From an uncultured Collinsella sp. (GTDB lineage: Bacteria > Actinomycetota > Coriobacteriia > Coriobacteriales > Coriobacteriaceae): a stretch of 64,000 nt of DNA. The stretch is taken from NCBI GenBank assembly GCA_900541235.1, contig UQIW01000016.1:1-64000 (forward strand), in the 5' to 3' direction. Made by a program: the position numbers and the translations under genes. This document shows, piece by piece, positions 42,726 through 52,147 of this stretch. Position 1 is the stretch's first letter; the number at the start of each line of letters is the position of its first letter. The notes under the pieces were generated by a model, which worked only from the letters and a program-made list of their open reading frames with translations, searched no databases and had not been told where the DNA came from.

Positions 42726-44486
42726 GTGGCCGACCAGGACGTCAAGATGCTCATCGAGCGCATTATGGCCGAGGCTCGGACCCATCAGTCCGCCCGCTTC
42801 TCAAATAAAATCTATGCTGACGAGCCGATTCTCAAGACCGGCCGACAGATGCAGAACTTCCTCCCCGACCAGTACCGCAAGATGCGCGAGATATCGCGCT
42901 GGCAGGATGATCCCAAGGGCGGCGCGGGGCGTTGGCTATCAGAGGCGGAGCTTTTTTACCGTCAGGGCTTACTGATGGCCGACTTCGAAGACGATTGTCC
43001 CTACAACGGCACGTTTAAGTCGTACTTTCCCACCTACAACGCCATGAGCGATCGACAACTGCGCGGCTACTTTACCTGGCGCGCCCAGGTGCGCCGCAAA
43101 AAAGTGGAAGAGACGTCCACGTCCTTCGCCTTTTTATATCTCTACGAGCTCATCTGCGGCATCGGTGTAGACAATCCGCTCGACGGCTTCCGCAAAATCA
43201 AAGCCTTTTGGGAATCATACCGAGCTTATGAGCCCGGCATCGACCGGTTCGCGCGCGTATGGCTGCAGGACTACGCCGTATTCCACGGGCTCGATCCCAA
43301 ACTGCTCAGCGATTCCAAAACGGTCTTATTTGATAAGGCGCTCATTGAGCTGCGCCGTGCGGCACGCGATATCGAGCCCTTGCCTACACCCGCTACACCA
43401 GCAACCAAACGCCGCAAATCCTCCGAGCCGACCCTCTCCCTGCCGCCCGATGAGGCGCGCGAGGAGCGACTGATGGCTGCGATCAATGCGCTGTCGACCT
43501 ACAACCTGGGCAACTCAAGGATCAACCATGCGCACCATCGCGACCTGCGACACGTGGCTTGCGCCGTCTATGTCCGCATGGCCCGCTACTATGACACGCA
43601 CCGAAAGAGTGGCATTGTGGCGAGCCTGTTTGGGGAGGAGACGGCCATGCCTTATACCATGTTTGCCTCGGCCGTCTTCTTTGCCCCCGAGCGCCACAAG
43701 GACTGCGAATATCGTCTGGACCCCATCCATATCTACCGTTGCCAAAACGGCTTTTGGGAATGCATGCGCATCCACGGCAGCAGACAAAAGAGCAGCAAGC
43801 TCGGCGAGATGATGCGTGCCTGCGATCAGCGCTTGCGCTTGGCGTTGGATCCCGCTCATCCCCTTAAGGAAGAAAAGGTTCCCAAATATCTGGCCAAGAT
43901 CATCGACGATGAGATTGTGGCCTGGCTTTCGTGGGACGCTGCACACCAGCCCGTCAAGATCGATATCGACCTGAGCCAGCTGGGGCATATCCGAAACGCC
44001 GCAGCACAGACGCGCGAGGCGCTTTTGATCGACGAGGAGCGCGAGGACGATGCGCTTACGGAAGCCGCGGAAGCAGATTCTGGGCAACCGGAAGCCGAAC
44101 CCGCGGCAAACATGATTGCCGAACCGGCCGCAGCGTCCACGCAGCAGAATGAGGCTGACGAGCCGACCATCTCCACCGAGCAGTTTGGTGTCGTGGCCCC
44201 GCTCCTCGCGCCCGAGCCCACACCCGCAACGCCCATGTCCGCCGGCACCGCATCCGCACTCGCCCACGCCGCAGAAGACTATCTTCGTGCGTTGCTCGAG
44301 CAGAACGCGGCGCAGGCAGCATCGGCTGTGGAGAGGTCGGGCCAGAGCGAAGACATGCTTGTCGACAACATCAACGAAGCGCTCTTTGACCTCGTGGGCG
44401 ACACCGTTATTGAATTCGGCGCGGCGGGACCGCAGATAATCGAGGACTACGAAGCAGACGTGAGAGGATATCTAGACCATGAGTGA
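42726..44486 (+). CDS. TerB-N/TerB-C domain protein
   Basis: The 586-residue soluble protein has a TerB-N domain (about 30-220), recognisable by GRWLSEAELFYRQGLL, YFPTYNAMSDRQLRGYFTWR and LYELICGIG, and a TerB-C-like domain (about 265-440) around CEYRLDPIHIYRC and KYLAKIIDDEIV. A Glu/Ala/Pro-rich linker and a short acidic C-terminus follow. These domains are known from Ter-type stress modules and occur with ATPases and helicases. Start is GTG 42726 after a GGAGAGGAGAGG stretch. It overlaps the ATPase gene by 8 bases. Its biochemical role is unknown. Confidence 0.83.
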   Translation: MADQDVKMLIERIMAEARTHQSARFSNKIYADEPILKTGRQMQNFLPDQYRKMREISRWQDDPKGGAGRWLSEAELFYRQGLLMADFEDDCPYNGTFKSYFPTYNAMSDRQLRGYFTWRAQVRRKKVEETSTSFAFLYLYELICGIGVDNPLDGFRKIKAFWESYRAYEPGIDRFARVWLQDYAVFHGLDPKLLSDSKTVLFDKALIELRRAARDIEPLPTPATPATKRRKSSEPTLSLPPDEAREERLMAAINALSTYNLGNSRINHAHHRDLRHVACAVYVRMARYYDTHRKSGIVASLFGEETAMPYTMFASAVFFAPERHKDCEYRLDPIHIYRCQNGFWECMRIHGSRQKSSKLGEMMRACDQRLRLALDPAHPLKEEKVPKYLAKIIDDEIVAWLSWDAAHQPVKIDIDLSQLGHIRNAAAQTREALLIDEEREDDALTEAAEADSGQPEAEPAANMIAEPAAASTQQNEADEPTISTEQFGVVAPLLAPEPTPATPMSAGTASALAHAAEDYLRALLEQNAAQAASAVERSGQSEDMLVDNINEALFDLVGDTVIEFGAAGPQIIEDYEADVRGYLDHE

Positions 44487-45774
44487 TACCACATCCACAG
44501 CACCCCGTGTGCCCAAGCGCGTCGCCGCCGTCATTCTCAACTCGCTCAAGGGCGGCGTCGTCCCGCGCATCGGCCTTCCCTACACCACCGTGGGACGCGA
44601 GGTCGAGATCCGCGCCCTGCTCACCGACCTGAGCCTCATAGCCGATGGCGGCGCAAGCTTCCGCTTTTTGGTCGGTCGCTACGGCGCCGGCAAGAGCTTT
44701 TTGCTCCAAACCATCCGTACGCACGCCATGGGTGAGGGCTTCGTCGTCGCCGATGCCGACCTTTCGCCCGAGCGTCGCCTGCAGGGCGGTCAGGGGCAGG
44801 GTCTGGCCACCTATCGCGAGCTCATCCGCAATATATCGACCAAGACGCGCCCCGAGGGCGGCGCGCTCAACCTTATCCTGGATCGCTGGGTCGCCTCGTG
44901 CGCCAATACCGACGAGTCAGCCGTTAATGCCCAGCTTGCCCCGCTCGAGGAGATGGTCCACGGTTTTGACTTTGTCCGCATGCTTCGTCGCTATCGCACG
45001 GCCGTCTCTGAGGGCGACGAAGAGAGCATGAGCCGCGTGACCAAATGGATTCGCGGCGAGTACCGCACCAAGAGCGAGGCACGCGCCGAGCTGGGCTCCT
45101 CGACCATCATCAGCGACGACGACTGGTACGACTACATCAAGCTCATCGCGCGCTTTTTGGTCTGCAGCGGCTATAAGGGCATGCTGGTGCTCATCGACGA
45201 ACTCGTAAACCTGTACAAGATCCCCAACGCCATCACGCGCCAGTACAACTACGAGAAGATCCTGACCATGTACAACGACACACTGCAAGGCAAGGCACAG
45301 TACCTGGGCATGATCATGGGCGGCACGCCAACCTCCATCGAAGACCGTCGACGCGGCGTATTTTCCTACGAGGCTCTGCGCAGCCGCCTCGCCCAGGGCC
45401 GTTTTGCACGCGAGGACCTCAAAGACATGCTCGCACCCATCATTCGCCTGCAGCCGCTCACCTATGAGGAGCTGCTGGTGCTCATCGAAAAGCTCATGCA
45501 GATCCATGCCGGCTACTTTGGCTGGACGCCTACGCTTACCGAGAACGACCTGGTGGACTTCCTCAAGATTGAGTTTGGCCGCGTGGGAGCCGACACGCAC
45601 CTGACGCCCCGTGAGGTCATCCGCGACTTTATCGAGTTGCTCGATATCCTGTGCCAAAACCCCGATGCCGACGTGGCCGAGCTGCTGCAAAGCGTCGGCG
45701 GCGACACACTGGCACCGGCCAACGAATCGCCCACATCATCCGACGATCGCAACTTCGCCGAATTCACCATCTAA
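44479..45774 (+). CDS. DUF2791 P-loop ATPase, BrxD-like
   Basis: The 431-residue ATPase has Walker A GRYGAGKS (66-73), Walker B LVLIDE (Asp240-Glu241) and the TerY-P/BrxD-type spacing. QGQGLATYRELIR and RQYNYEKILTMYNDTLQGKA are family-typical. BrxD proteins occur in some BREX phage-defence loci with the BrxHI helicase; the same partner follows here. The eight-base overlap with the TerB gene indicates coupled translation and probably a fixed protein ratio. No PglX, PglZ or BrxC is nearby. Confidence 0.85.
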   Translation: MSDTTSTAPRVPKRVAAVILNSLKGGVVPRIGLPYTTVGREVEIRALLTDLSLIADGGASFRFLVGRYGAGKSFLLQTIRTHAMGEGFVVADADLSPERRLQGGQGQGLATYRELIRNISTKTRPEGGALNLILDRWVASCANTDESAVNAQLAPLEEMVHGFDFVRMLRRYRTAVSEGDEESMSRVTKWIRGEYRTKSEARAELGSSTIISDDDWYDYIKLIARFLVCSGYKGMLVLIDELVNLYKIPNAITRQYNYEKILTMYNDTLQGKAQYLGMIMGGTPTSIEDRRRGVFSYEALRSRLAQGRFAREDLKDMLAPIIRLQPLTYEELLVLIEKLMQIHAGYFGWTPTLTENDLVDFLKIEFGRVGADTHLTPREVIRDFIELLDILCQNPDADVAELLQSVGGDTLAPANESPTSSDDRNFAEFTI

Positions 45775-45802
45775 CCTGCCAAAAAGGGACAGGTTTATTT
45801 TG
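45773..45802 (+). terminator. weak hairpin between ATPase and helicase genes
   Basis: AACCTG / CAGGTT with an 11-base loop is followed by TATTTT, right after the ATPase stop. The text GGGACAGG...TTGACAGG resembles the loop words at 59898-59906. It may attenuate transcription into the helicase gene. Confidence 0.35.
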
Positions 45803-45890
45803 ACAGGTTTTATCTGGGCAAACGTCGAGACAGTAATGTAGCGAGCCACTGCCCACCGCGTTGAGAGTTCCGCTTTTGAGAGGAGGCCCC

Positions 45891-48335
45891 GTGAACGCCT
45901 TTGACCGCTACGCCCCGTTTATCCAAGACTTCATCTACTCCCACGATTGGGAGAGTCTGCGCTCTATCCAGGTTGCGGCAGCAGATGCCATCTTTAACAC
46001 ACAAGACAATGTGCTCCTAACGGCATCCACAGCTTCCGGCAAAACCGAAGCGGCCTTCTTTCCCATCCTGACCGAGTTTTGGGAGAACCCGCCCGCAAGC
46101 GTGGGCGCCCTCTACATTGGCCCCCTCAAGGCGCTCATCAACGATCAGTTCGTCCGCCTCAACGACCTCTGCGAAGAAGCCGACATCCCCGTCTGGCACT
46201 GGCATGGCGACGTTTCGCAGTCGCACAAGGCAAAGCTCATCAAAAAGCCGAGCGGTATCTTGCAGATTACGCCCGAGTCGCTCGAGGCGCTCTTGATCCA
46301 TAAGCACATGGCGATTCCGCGCATGTTCTGCGATCTGCGCTACGTCGTCATCGACGAGGTCCATTCGCTTATGCGCGGCGATCGAGGCGGGCAGACGCTC
46401 TGCCTTATTGAGCGCCTGTCGCGCATGGCCGGCGTACAACCCCGCCGCATTGGCCTTTCGGCTACCATCGGCGACCCCGAGCGCACGGGTGCCTTTCTCT
46501 CGAAGGGAACGGGACGCGACTGCGTTATCCCTCGTTTTGAGGAACCGCGCCGCGTGTGGCGTATCTCCATGGAGCACTTCTACAACTCGGGTCCCCAGGC
46601 GCAGCAGCGGGGATTCAAGAGCATGGGTCCTCAAGAGGCCGAAGTGCTTGCATGCGAGCGCATTGAGGCAGCGGCACCCGCGGCACTGCCCGTCAGCACC
46701 CAAGACATGCGCCATAGCGGACAACTCACACAGGAGGAACGCCGCCAACGTCGCGAGCAGGCACGGGGCAAGGCTGCCCCCAAGGACAGTCGCGCTTCCT
46801 CGGCCCCCGAGGGCGAAGTCGACATTCCCCGAGCACCCGAACAGGCATTACTCAACCCCACCGACACAGCACCAGACAACGCCGACCCCGGCATGGGCTA
46901 TATCTTCGAACACACCCGCGGCCGCAAGTGCCTGGTCTTTGCCAACTCGCGCGAAGAGGCGGAGGCCGTATGCTCCATGCTGCGTAGCTACTGCGAAAGT
47001 CGACACGAGCCCGACCGTTTCCTCATCCATCACGGCAATCTTTCGGCATCGTTGCGTGAGACGGCAGAAGAGCTTATGCGCGACGAGGAACAGGCACAGA
47101 CGACCGTTACCACCTCTACGCTGGAACTCGGTATCGATATCGGCCGTCTGGAGCGTGCGTTTCAGATCGATGCGCCGTTTACCGTCAGCTCCTTTTTGCA
47201 GCGAATGGGCCGCACGGGGCGCCGCGATCTTCCGCCCGAGATGTGGTTTGTCATGCGCGAGGAAGAGCCCGAGCCGCGCACGATGATGCCCGAGACCATT
47301 CCGTGGAAGCTCTTGCAGGGCATCGCGCTCGTACAACTCTATCGCGAGGAAAAGTGGGTCGAGCCGCCCGAGCTCGATCGACTCCCCTACAGCCTGCTCT
47401 ACCACCAGACTATGTCGACGCTTGCCAGCACCGGAGAGCTCACGCCGGCAGAGCTTGCCCAGCGTGTGCTCACGCTTAGCTATTTCCATCGCATCTCGGC
47501 CGATGACTATCGCGTACTGCTGCGCCACCTCATCAAGATCGACCATATCCAAGTCACCGAGGGCGGCGGACTCATCGTGGGCCTCGCGGGCGAGCGCATC
47601 ATTAACAACTTTAAGTTCTACGCTGTGTTCCAGGAAAACGAGGAGTTCACCGTTCGCAGTGAGTCGGCCGAGTTGGGCACGATCGTCAATCCGCCACCGC
47701 CCGGTGAGCGCATCGCCATCGCCGGACACTGCTGGATTGTCGAGGAAGTGGACTGGAAGCGCCACACCGTCTTTGCCACGCAGGTCAAGGGCCGGGTGCC
47801 GGCCTACTTTGGCGACTGCCCCGGTGATATCAATACACACGTACTCGAGCGCATGCGCAAGGCGCTCAACGAGCACGCAGCATATCCGTACCTTATGGGT
47901 AACGCACGGGCCCGCCTTGCGCAGGCTCGTCATACCGCCGAGATTTCGGGCGCGGGAACCAAGCCGCTCATTAACCTGGGCGGCGACACCTGGGTGCTCT
48001 TCCCCTGGTTGGGAAGCTACGCCTTTTTGGCGCTCGAGCGCATGCTCAAGATTAAATGTGCCGCGGAGCTGGGCCTTCGCGGACTCGACCCGTCACGCCC
48101 GTACTTTATGCAGTTTAAGATGAAGGCCGACGAGAAGACGTTCTTTGAAGTGCTCGCCGCCGAAGCCGAGAAAGACTTCGACCCCATCGACCTCGTCTAT
48201 CCCGGCGAGGTGCCTTACTTTGACCGCTACGACGAGTTTGTTCCCGAAGAGCTCGTGCGCAAGGGCTTTGCCGAAGGCGTGCTCGACATCGAAGGCATGA
48301 AGCAGCGCGTTCTCGGCTGGCGCGACCACGCCTAA
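45891..48335 (+). CDS. Lhr/BrxHI-like superfamily 2 helicase
   Basis: The 814-residue DEAD/DEAH helicase has Walker A ASTASGKT (45-52), DEVH (155-158), LSATIGD (motif III), TSTLELGIDIG and QRMGRTGRRD (motif VI), with a large C-terminal part as in Lhr-type helicases. A disordered insert (about 250-320) carries many Arg/Glu/Pro residues. GTG 45891 has GAGGAGG close upstream. It follows the BrxD-like ATPase by 116 bases on the same strand. Together with TerB-N/C it suggests a DNA-processing or defence unit, but the activity is not shown. Confidence 0.88.
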   Translation: MNAFDRYAPFIQDFIYSHDWESLRSIQVAAADAIFNTQDNVLLTASTASGKTEAAFFPILTEFWENPPASVGALYIGPLKALINDQFVRLNDLCEEADIPVWHWHGDVSQSHKAKLIKKPSGILQITPESLEALLIHKHMAIPRMFCDLRYVVIDEVHSLMRGDRGGQTLCLIERLSRMAGVQPRRIGLSATIGDPERTGAFLSKGTGRDCVIPRFEEPRRVWRISMEHFYNSGPQAQQRGFKSMGPQEAEVLACERIEAAAPAALPVSTQDMRHSGQLTQEERRQRREQARGKAAPKDSRASSAPEGEVDIPRAPEQALLNPTDTAPDNADPGMGYIFEHTRGRKCLVFANSREEAEAVCSMLRSYCESRHEPDRFLIHHGNLSASLRETAEELMRDEEQAQTTVTTSTLELGIDIGRLERAFQIDAPFTVSSFLQRMGRTGRRDLPPEMWFVMREEEPEPRTMMPETIPWKLLQGIALVQLYREEKWVEPPELDRLPYSLLYHQTMSTLASTGELTPAELAQRVLTLSYFHRISADDYRVLLRHLIKIDHIQVTEGGGLIVGLAGERIINNFKFYAVFQENEEFTVRSESAELGTIVNPPPPGERIAIAGHCWIVEEVDWKRHTVFATQVKGRVPAYFGDCPGDINTHVLERMRKALNEHAAYPYLMGNARARLAQARHTAEISGAGTKPLINLGGDTWVLFPWLGSYAFLALERMLKIKCAAELGLRGLDPSRPYFMQFKMKADEKTFFEVLAAEAEKDFDPIDLVYPGEVPYFDRYDEFVPEELVRKGFAEGVLDIEGMKQRVLGWRDHA

Positions 48336-48361
48336 GACCAGTCTTTTTGGGACGAGGAGAC

Positions 48362-49240
48362 TTATTTGTCGTGAAGGACGGTGCCGAGGAAGTCGGTGTC
48401 GAAGGGCACGGCTTCGGCAAAGGCGTAGTTGCCGTCGCTGGCGATGAGCAGGTAGTTTTCCTCGCCGCCGAACTCCGCATCGCCACATGGGACCACCCAG
48501 GCGTGGGCGAATACCTCGAGTGCCGTGGCAGCGCAATCGCGCAGGAACGTCACATCGCTCCCCTCGCTTGCGCTCACGATATTGGCCACGTAGATGCCGC
48601 CGGCATTCAGGCTGCCCCGCACTAGACGCAACGCCTCAACCGTCGCCAACTCGCGTACGGGCTCGGCACCGCCAAAGCAATCGCTCACGACCACGTCGTA
48701 GCGACGATGGCCCACGCTCGTCACACCCAGATACGAGCGAGCCTCAGCGGTTATCACCCGCAGGCGATCGCCCGCCGCGCGCTCCAGCTCGTCTAGGTAG
48801 AACCAGCGGCGCGCCAGGCGCGTAATCTCTCCGTCATACTCGATGACGTCCATGCGCAAGCCCTCGTGCGACATCAGGGCGAATTTAGGATAGGCAAACC
48901 CGCCGCCGCCCAGCATAAGCATGCGGTCGATACCGTGACCATAAGCGTCGCGCATCGCATCCTCGGCCTCAAACACGTCGTTAAACGCGCGATAGTACGC
49001 AAAGACGGGCTCCGCCCAGCGCTCACCAACGTAACTCGCGCTTTGGTAGACGCCGCCTTGCACCAATACGCGGACTTCGTCGCCGCCCTCGTCGTGCACG
49101 CGTTTCACACGCGCCAAGCCATTGCGGGTTCGCGCAACCTGCAGACAGGCAGCACGAACAGCGACAGCGGCCGCACCAAGCGCCGCGGCTCCCAGAGCAA
49201 CGCCGGCAACGACGCCGGCAGAAACACTCGGCTTGTTCAT
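48362..49240 (-). CDS. spermidine-synthase-like protein with N-terminal membrane helix
   Basis: The 292-residue protein starts with a hydrophobic helix (about 8-30), then a Rossmann-type aminopropyl/methyltransferase fold: MLMLGGGGFAYP for the nucleotide loop, MDVIEYDGEI and YDVVVSDCFGG where spermidine synthase has its catalytic Asp region. No clear polyamine-binding gate is seen, so it may be a methyltransferase-like relative. Its ATG directly follows the Elp3 stop with AAGGAG in the Elp3 end, so both are translated from one mRNA. Confidence 0.75.
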   Translation of the reverse strand: MNKPSVSAGVVAGVALGAAALGAAAVAVRAACLQVARTRNGLARVKRVHDEGGDEVRVLVQGGVYQSASYVGERWAEPVFAYYRAFNDVFEAEDAMRDAYGHGIDRMLMLGGGGFAYPKFALMSHEGLRMDVIEYDGEITRLARRWFYLDELERAAGDRLRVITAEARSYLGVTSVGHRRYDVVVSDCFGGAEPVRELATVEALRLVRGSLNAGGIYVANIVSASEGSDVTFLRDCAATALEVFAHAWVVPCGDAEFGGEENYLLIASDGNYAFAEAVPFDTDFLGTVLHDK

Positions 49241-51148
49241 CTAGAGCTCCTTTTGCAGATAAAGGCCATGGTCATAAAATCCAAGATGGCGATAGTACTC
49301 GCGCGTGCCAATCGCGCTAATCACGTTGATACGCGCATAACCCGCATCCCGGGCAATCTCGCACGCACGCTCTACGAGCAAACGCCCCAACCCGTGATGT
49401 TGCGCCGCCTGGCCCTGATCGCCCACGCGCGCCGCCATGCCATACACGTGCACCTCGCGAATCATCGCCTCGTCCGGCGTCGTCGGCAACTCGTCCGCAT
49501 GTGCGGCAACAAACGAATGGTCGGGCAGCGACAACCGCAAAAAGCCCGCGATCTTGCCCCGCGGCGTCACCCACTGCAAAAAGCGCTCGTGAGTCACCGG
49601 CGTCTCGTACGCCACTTCCTCATCAAGAGAAAGCTCATCCAAGTCGGCACCCGCGGTACTGATCTCGCGATAGCGAATCTCGCGCACCACTGTGCCTTCT
49701 CCACGAGCCGCCAAGCGATTCTCGACGAGCTGACGCAGGTTGGGCTTCTTGTTGCCCACCATGATGTCATCGGAGCTAAAGTCGCGGATCATGCGACTGA
49801 TGCGGCAGAACGCCGGCGTCACCACGATGTCATCGGCCAGTACATCGAGCAGCTCCTCCTCGGTATAGGGACGCCACTTGCCACGCTCATAGCAGCCCAC
49901 CAGACGCGAGCCCTCGATGAGTGCACACGGATAGACTTTGACCTCGTCGGGCATAAAGGCCCCCTCGGTCACAAAGCGCTCGTAGTCGCGCTTGTCCCCT
50001 TCGGGCGTGGCGCCCAGCAAGTTGAGCATAAAATGCGCGTGAATCTTAAAGCCAAACAGGCGCGCAAGCGAAAACGCCCGCTCGATCTGCGCCACCGAAA
50101 TGCGCCGCTCGTTGATATCGAGCAGGTGCTGGTCGAGGCTCTGGATGCCCATCTGGATCTTGGTGCAGCCCAGGCGGCGGATAAGCGTGAGGGCCTTCGG
50201 CGTTACGGCATCGGGGCGCGTCTCGATAACGAGTCCCACCACGCGATGCTTCGCCGTCTCGTTGATGCGCTGTTGACGTTCAAGCTCCTCCATCGTTGCC
50301 GTCTGCCACTCGGCGACTTCGCCCCACGGCGTACCGGGGCCGTACAGACGACGCACCGCACGGTTGTAGCCGCCCACGGCAGCATCCACACGCCCCTGGT
50401 CGTCGGCAACGCCGGCAGCAAGCTCGACCTCGTCTGTCGCAATGCCGGCTGCCCGATAGCGCTCGCGACGCTCCGCTACCACCGGCGGCAGGGCATCGGC
50501 GGGAGCGTCATCGAGCAGGCGCCCCGCCTCGGCACGACTGATGCCCGGACGCGCCAACATGGGGTTTGCCGCCACGCCGGCGACGGCATCGTCATTGAGC
50601 GCACGGAAAAGCTCCGACATAAACCACGTCTGATACCCTTCCGGATAGTCGCTCCAGGTGCCACCGAGCACGATGAGCTCTATCTTATCGGTCGCATGCC
50701 CCATCTGCGAAAGCGCCGTCAAACGGGCGCTCACCTGCAGATATGGATCGAAGCAGTTTTGCTCTGCACGGGCGCACGCCGGCTCGGCGTGCAGATAGCT
50801 TTTGGGCATGCGCAGGTCGTTGGGGCAAAACAGGCAATCGCCCGAGCACGGCCACGGCTTGGTGATGACGGTAATGGTCGCTACGCCCGAAGCCGTGCGA
50901 CGAGGCTTCATGCGTAGCGCCTGCAGCAGTTGACGCTCTAGCTCGGCGTCGACATTCCATACCGTCCAACGAGCCGGCTCCTCGCGCTTCACCCGCTGGT
51001 AAAACGGCAGCAGGCGACGCTTGGCCAGATCGCGCTTGTCGGCACCCTCACGGCGTGCCTCGGCATGTATCAGTTTGACGAGCGCTTTGTCGTCCACGGT
51101 CTCGCCGCGACGCAGAGCCTCGAGTATGTTCAAGATAATCTGTTCCAT
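49241..51148 (-). CDS. elp3: Elp3-type radical SAM / acetyltransferase, tRNA wobble-uridine modification
   Basis: The 635-residue protein has the radical SAM cluster Cys101-x3-Cys105-x2-Cys108 (CSGDCLFC), the Elp3 core (LELIVLGGTWSDYP; RPDAVTPKALTLIRRLGCTKIQMGIQS) and a C-terminal GNAT domain (about 480-635, GLGRLLVERACEIA). Elp3 starts cm5U-type modification of U34 in tRNA, alone in those bacteria and archaea that lack Elongator. It heads a two-gene unit with the spermidine-synthase-like protein. Bacterial Elp3 is uncommon. Confidence 0.93.
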   Translation of the reverse strand: MEQIILNILEALRRGETVDDKALVKLIHAEARREGADKRDLAKRRLLPFYQRVKREEPARWTVWNVDAELERQLLQALRMKPRRTASGVATITVITKPWPCSGDCLFCPNDLRMPKSYLHAEPACARAEQNCFDPYLQVSARLTALSQMGHATDKIELIVLGGTWSDYPEGYQTWFMSELFRALNDDAVAGVAANPMLARPGISRAEAGRLLDDAPADALPPVVAERRERYRAAGIATDEVELAAGVADDQGRVDAAVGGYNRAVRRLYGPGTPWGEVAEWQTATMEELERQQRINETAKHRVVGLVIETRPDAVTPKALTLIRRLGCTKIQMGIQSLDQHLLDINERRISVAQIERAFSLARLFGFKIHAHFMLNLLGATPEGDKRDYERFVTEGAFMPDEVKVYPCALIEGSRLVGCYERGKWRPYTEEELLDVLADDIVVTPAFCRISRMIRDFSSDDIMVGNKKPNLRQLVENRLAARGEGTVVREIRYREISTAGADLDELSLDEEVAYETPVTHERFLQWVTPRGKIAGFLRLSLPDHSFVAAHADELPTTPDEAMIREVHVYGMAARVGDQGQAAQHHGLGRLLVERACEIARDAGYARINVISAIGTREYYRHLGFYDHGLYLQKEL

Positions 51149-51166
51149 GCCCCCATTGTAAAGGCA

Positions 51167-51200
51167 AAGGCGCCGAAGCCAATCTCGGCTTCGACGCCTT
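51167..51200 (-). terminator. terminator of the DUF4097 gene
   Basis: AAGGCGTCGAAGCC pairs with GGCTTCGGCGCCTT (one bulge) and is followed on the minus strand by TGCCTTTAC. It lies between the DUF4097 stop and the Elp3 start on the same strand. Confidence 0.65.
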
Positions 51201-51247
51201 CACCAAACAGCGCGTCTATATCTTCGCCTAGGCTTTCGTCTGCCTCA

Positions 51248-52147
51248 CTACTCCGAATCAAACGACATGTCGCCCGAACCGACCTCAAAACGATACGTGG
51301 CAGACTTATCGCCGTTATCGAATTCAAGATTCAAAACGGTCTCGCCGTCGTAGCCAAGCGGAAGGAAATCGCTCTCGAAGTCGCCGCTGCCCAAGGTGAG
51401 GCTCGCCTTAAAGCCCGTCGAGTTCGGAACCGTCATCTCCACATCGCCCGAGCCCACGCTCACGTCCATCGACTTCGCGGGGGCCTGGTAGAGCTCGAAC
51501 GTCACATCGCCCGAACCGACCTCGGCATTCAGGGTATCGGTCACGGTACCCGTAAACTCGACGTCTCCCGAGTCCAAAGTCAGGTTGAGGTCATGACACG
51601 CAATGCCCGCGACCGTCAGATCACCCGATCCCACATTCGCTGTGATGCCCACCATGTTATCGGCAACATCGCGCGGCAGTTCGACGGTAACCGTGCGGTC
51701 AATGGCGCGCTCGTCATCGCAATCGAACTGGCGAATCTTGAGCGTAGAACCCTTGATTTCGGCCAGGTTCTGGGTTGCCGCATCGAAGGCAACGGTCCCC
51801 GTTGCCACGCGACCGCTTTCAATTACGCGCACTGGCCCGCCGGAGACGTGTTTGACCTCGACCGTGCCCGACGTCACGTCCAAATCAAGCGATGTGAACG
51901 CGTCGGCATCAAACGTTTCGCTCGAAAGCTGTTGAGGCCGAGCGGAATAGTTACCGCTATCCAAAAGATCGTCCTCGTCAAGCGCATCGTCCATACCAGA
52001 CAAGCCGGATACAACATCGTCGAGATCCCACGGACCATCAAAATGAATCAATGTCCGCGAAACGCCAAAGACAAGCCCAACAATGAGCACAAACGCTCCG
52101 ATGCCAACACCCAGGCGTACCTTGGATTCATGCGAAAGCTTCATCAT
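51248..52147 (-). CDS. DUF4097-type beta-repeat membrane protein
   Basis: The 299-residue protein has one N-terminal membrane helix (about 10-30), an acidic linker and a C-terminal beta-helix-like domain with repeated GSGD/DSGD turns (at least six), the DUF4097 style. It is thought to be exposed outside. Its ATG overlaps the stop of the XRE-type regulator (ATGATGA), so it is co-translated. DUF4097 proteins often pair with a PspC-like or HTH protein, which fits here. Confidence 0.85.
   Translation of the reverse strand: MMKLSHESKVRLGVGIGAFVLIVGLVFGVSRTLIHFDGPWDLDDVVSGLSGMDDALDEDDLLDSGNYSARPQQLSSETFDADAFTSLDLDVTSGTVEVKHVSGGPVRVIESGRVATGTVAFDAATQNLAEIKGSTLKIRQFDCDDERAIDRTVTVELPRDVADNMVGITANVGSGDLTVAGIACHDLNLTLDSGDVEFTGTVTDTLNAEVGSGDVTFELYQAPAKSMDVSVGSGDVEMTVPNSTGFKASLTLGSGDFESDFLPLGYDGETVLNLEFDNGDKSATYRFEVGSGDMSFDSE

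Noticed and set aside
42726..48335. Complete BREX or tellurite-resistance locus
   Set aside because: No pglX, pglZ, brxC, brxA/B or terC/D/E genes are nearby, so only the TerB domain and the BrxD/BrxHI-like pair can be claimed.
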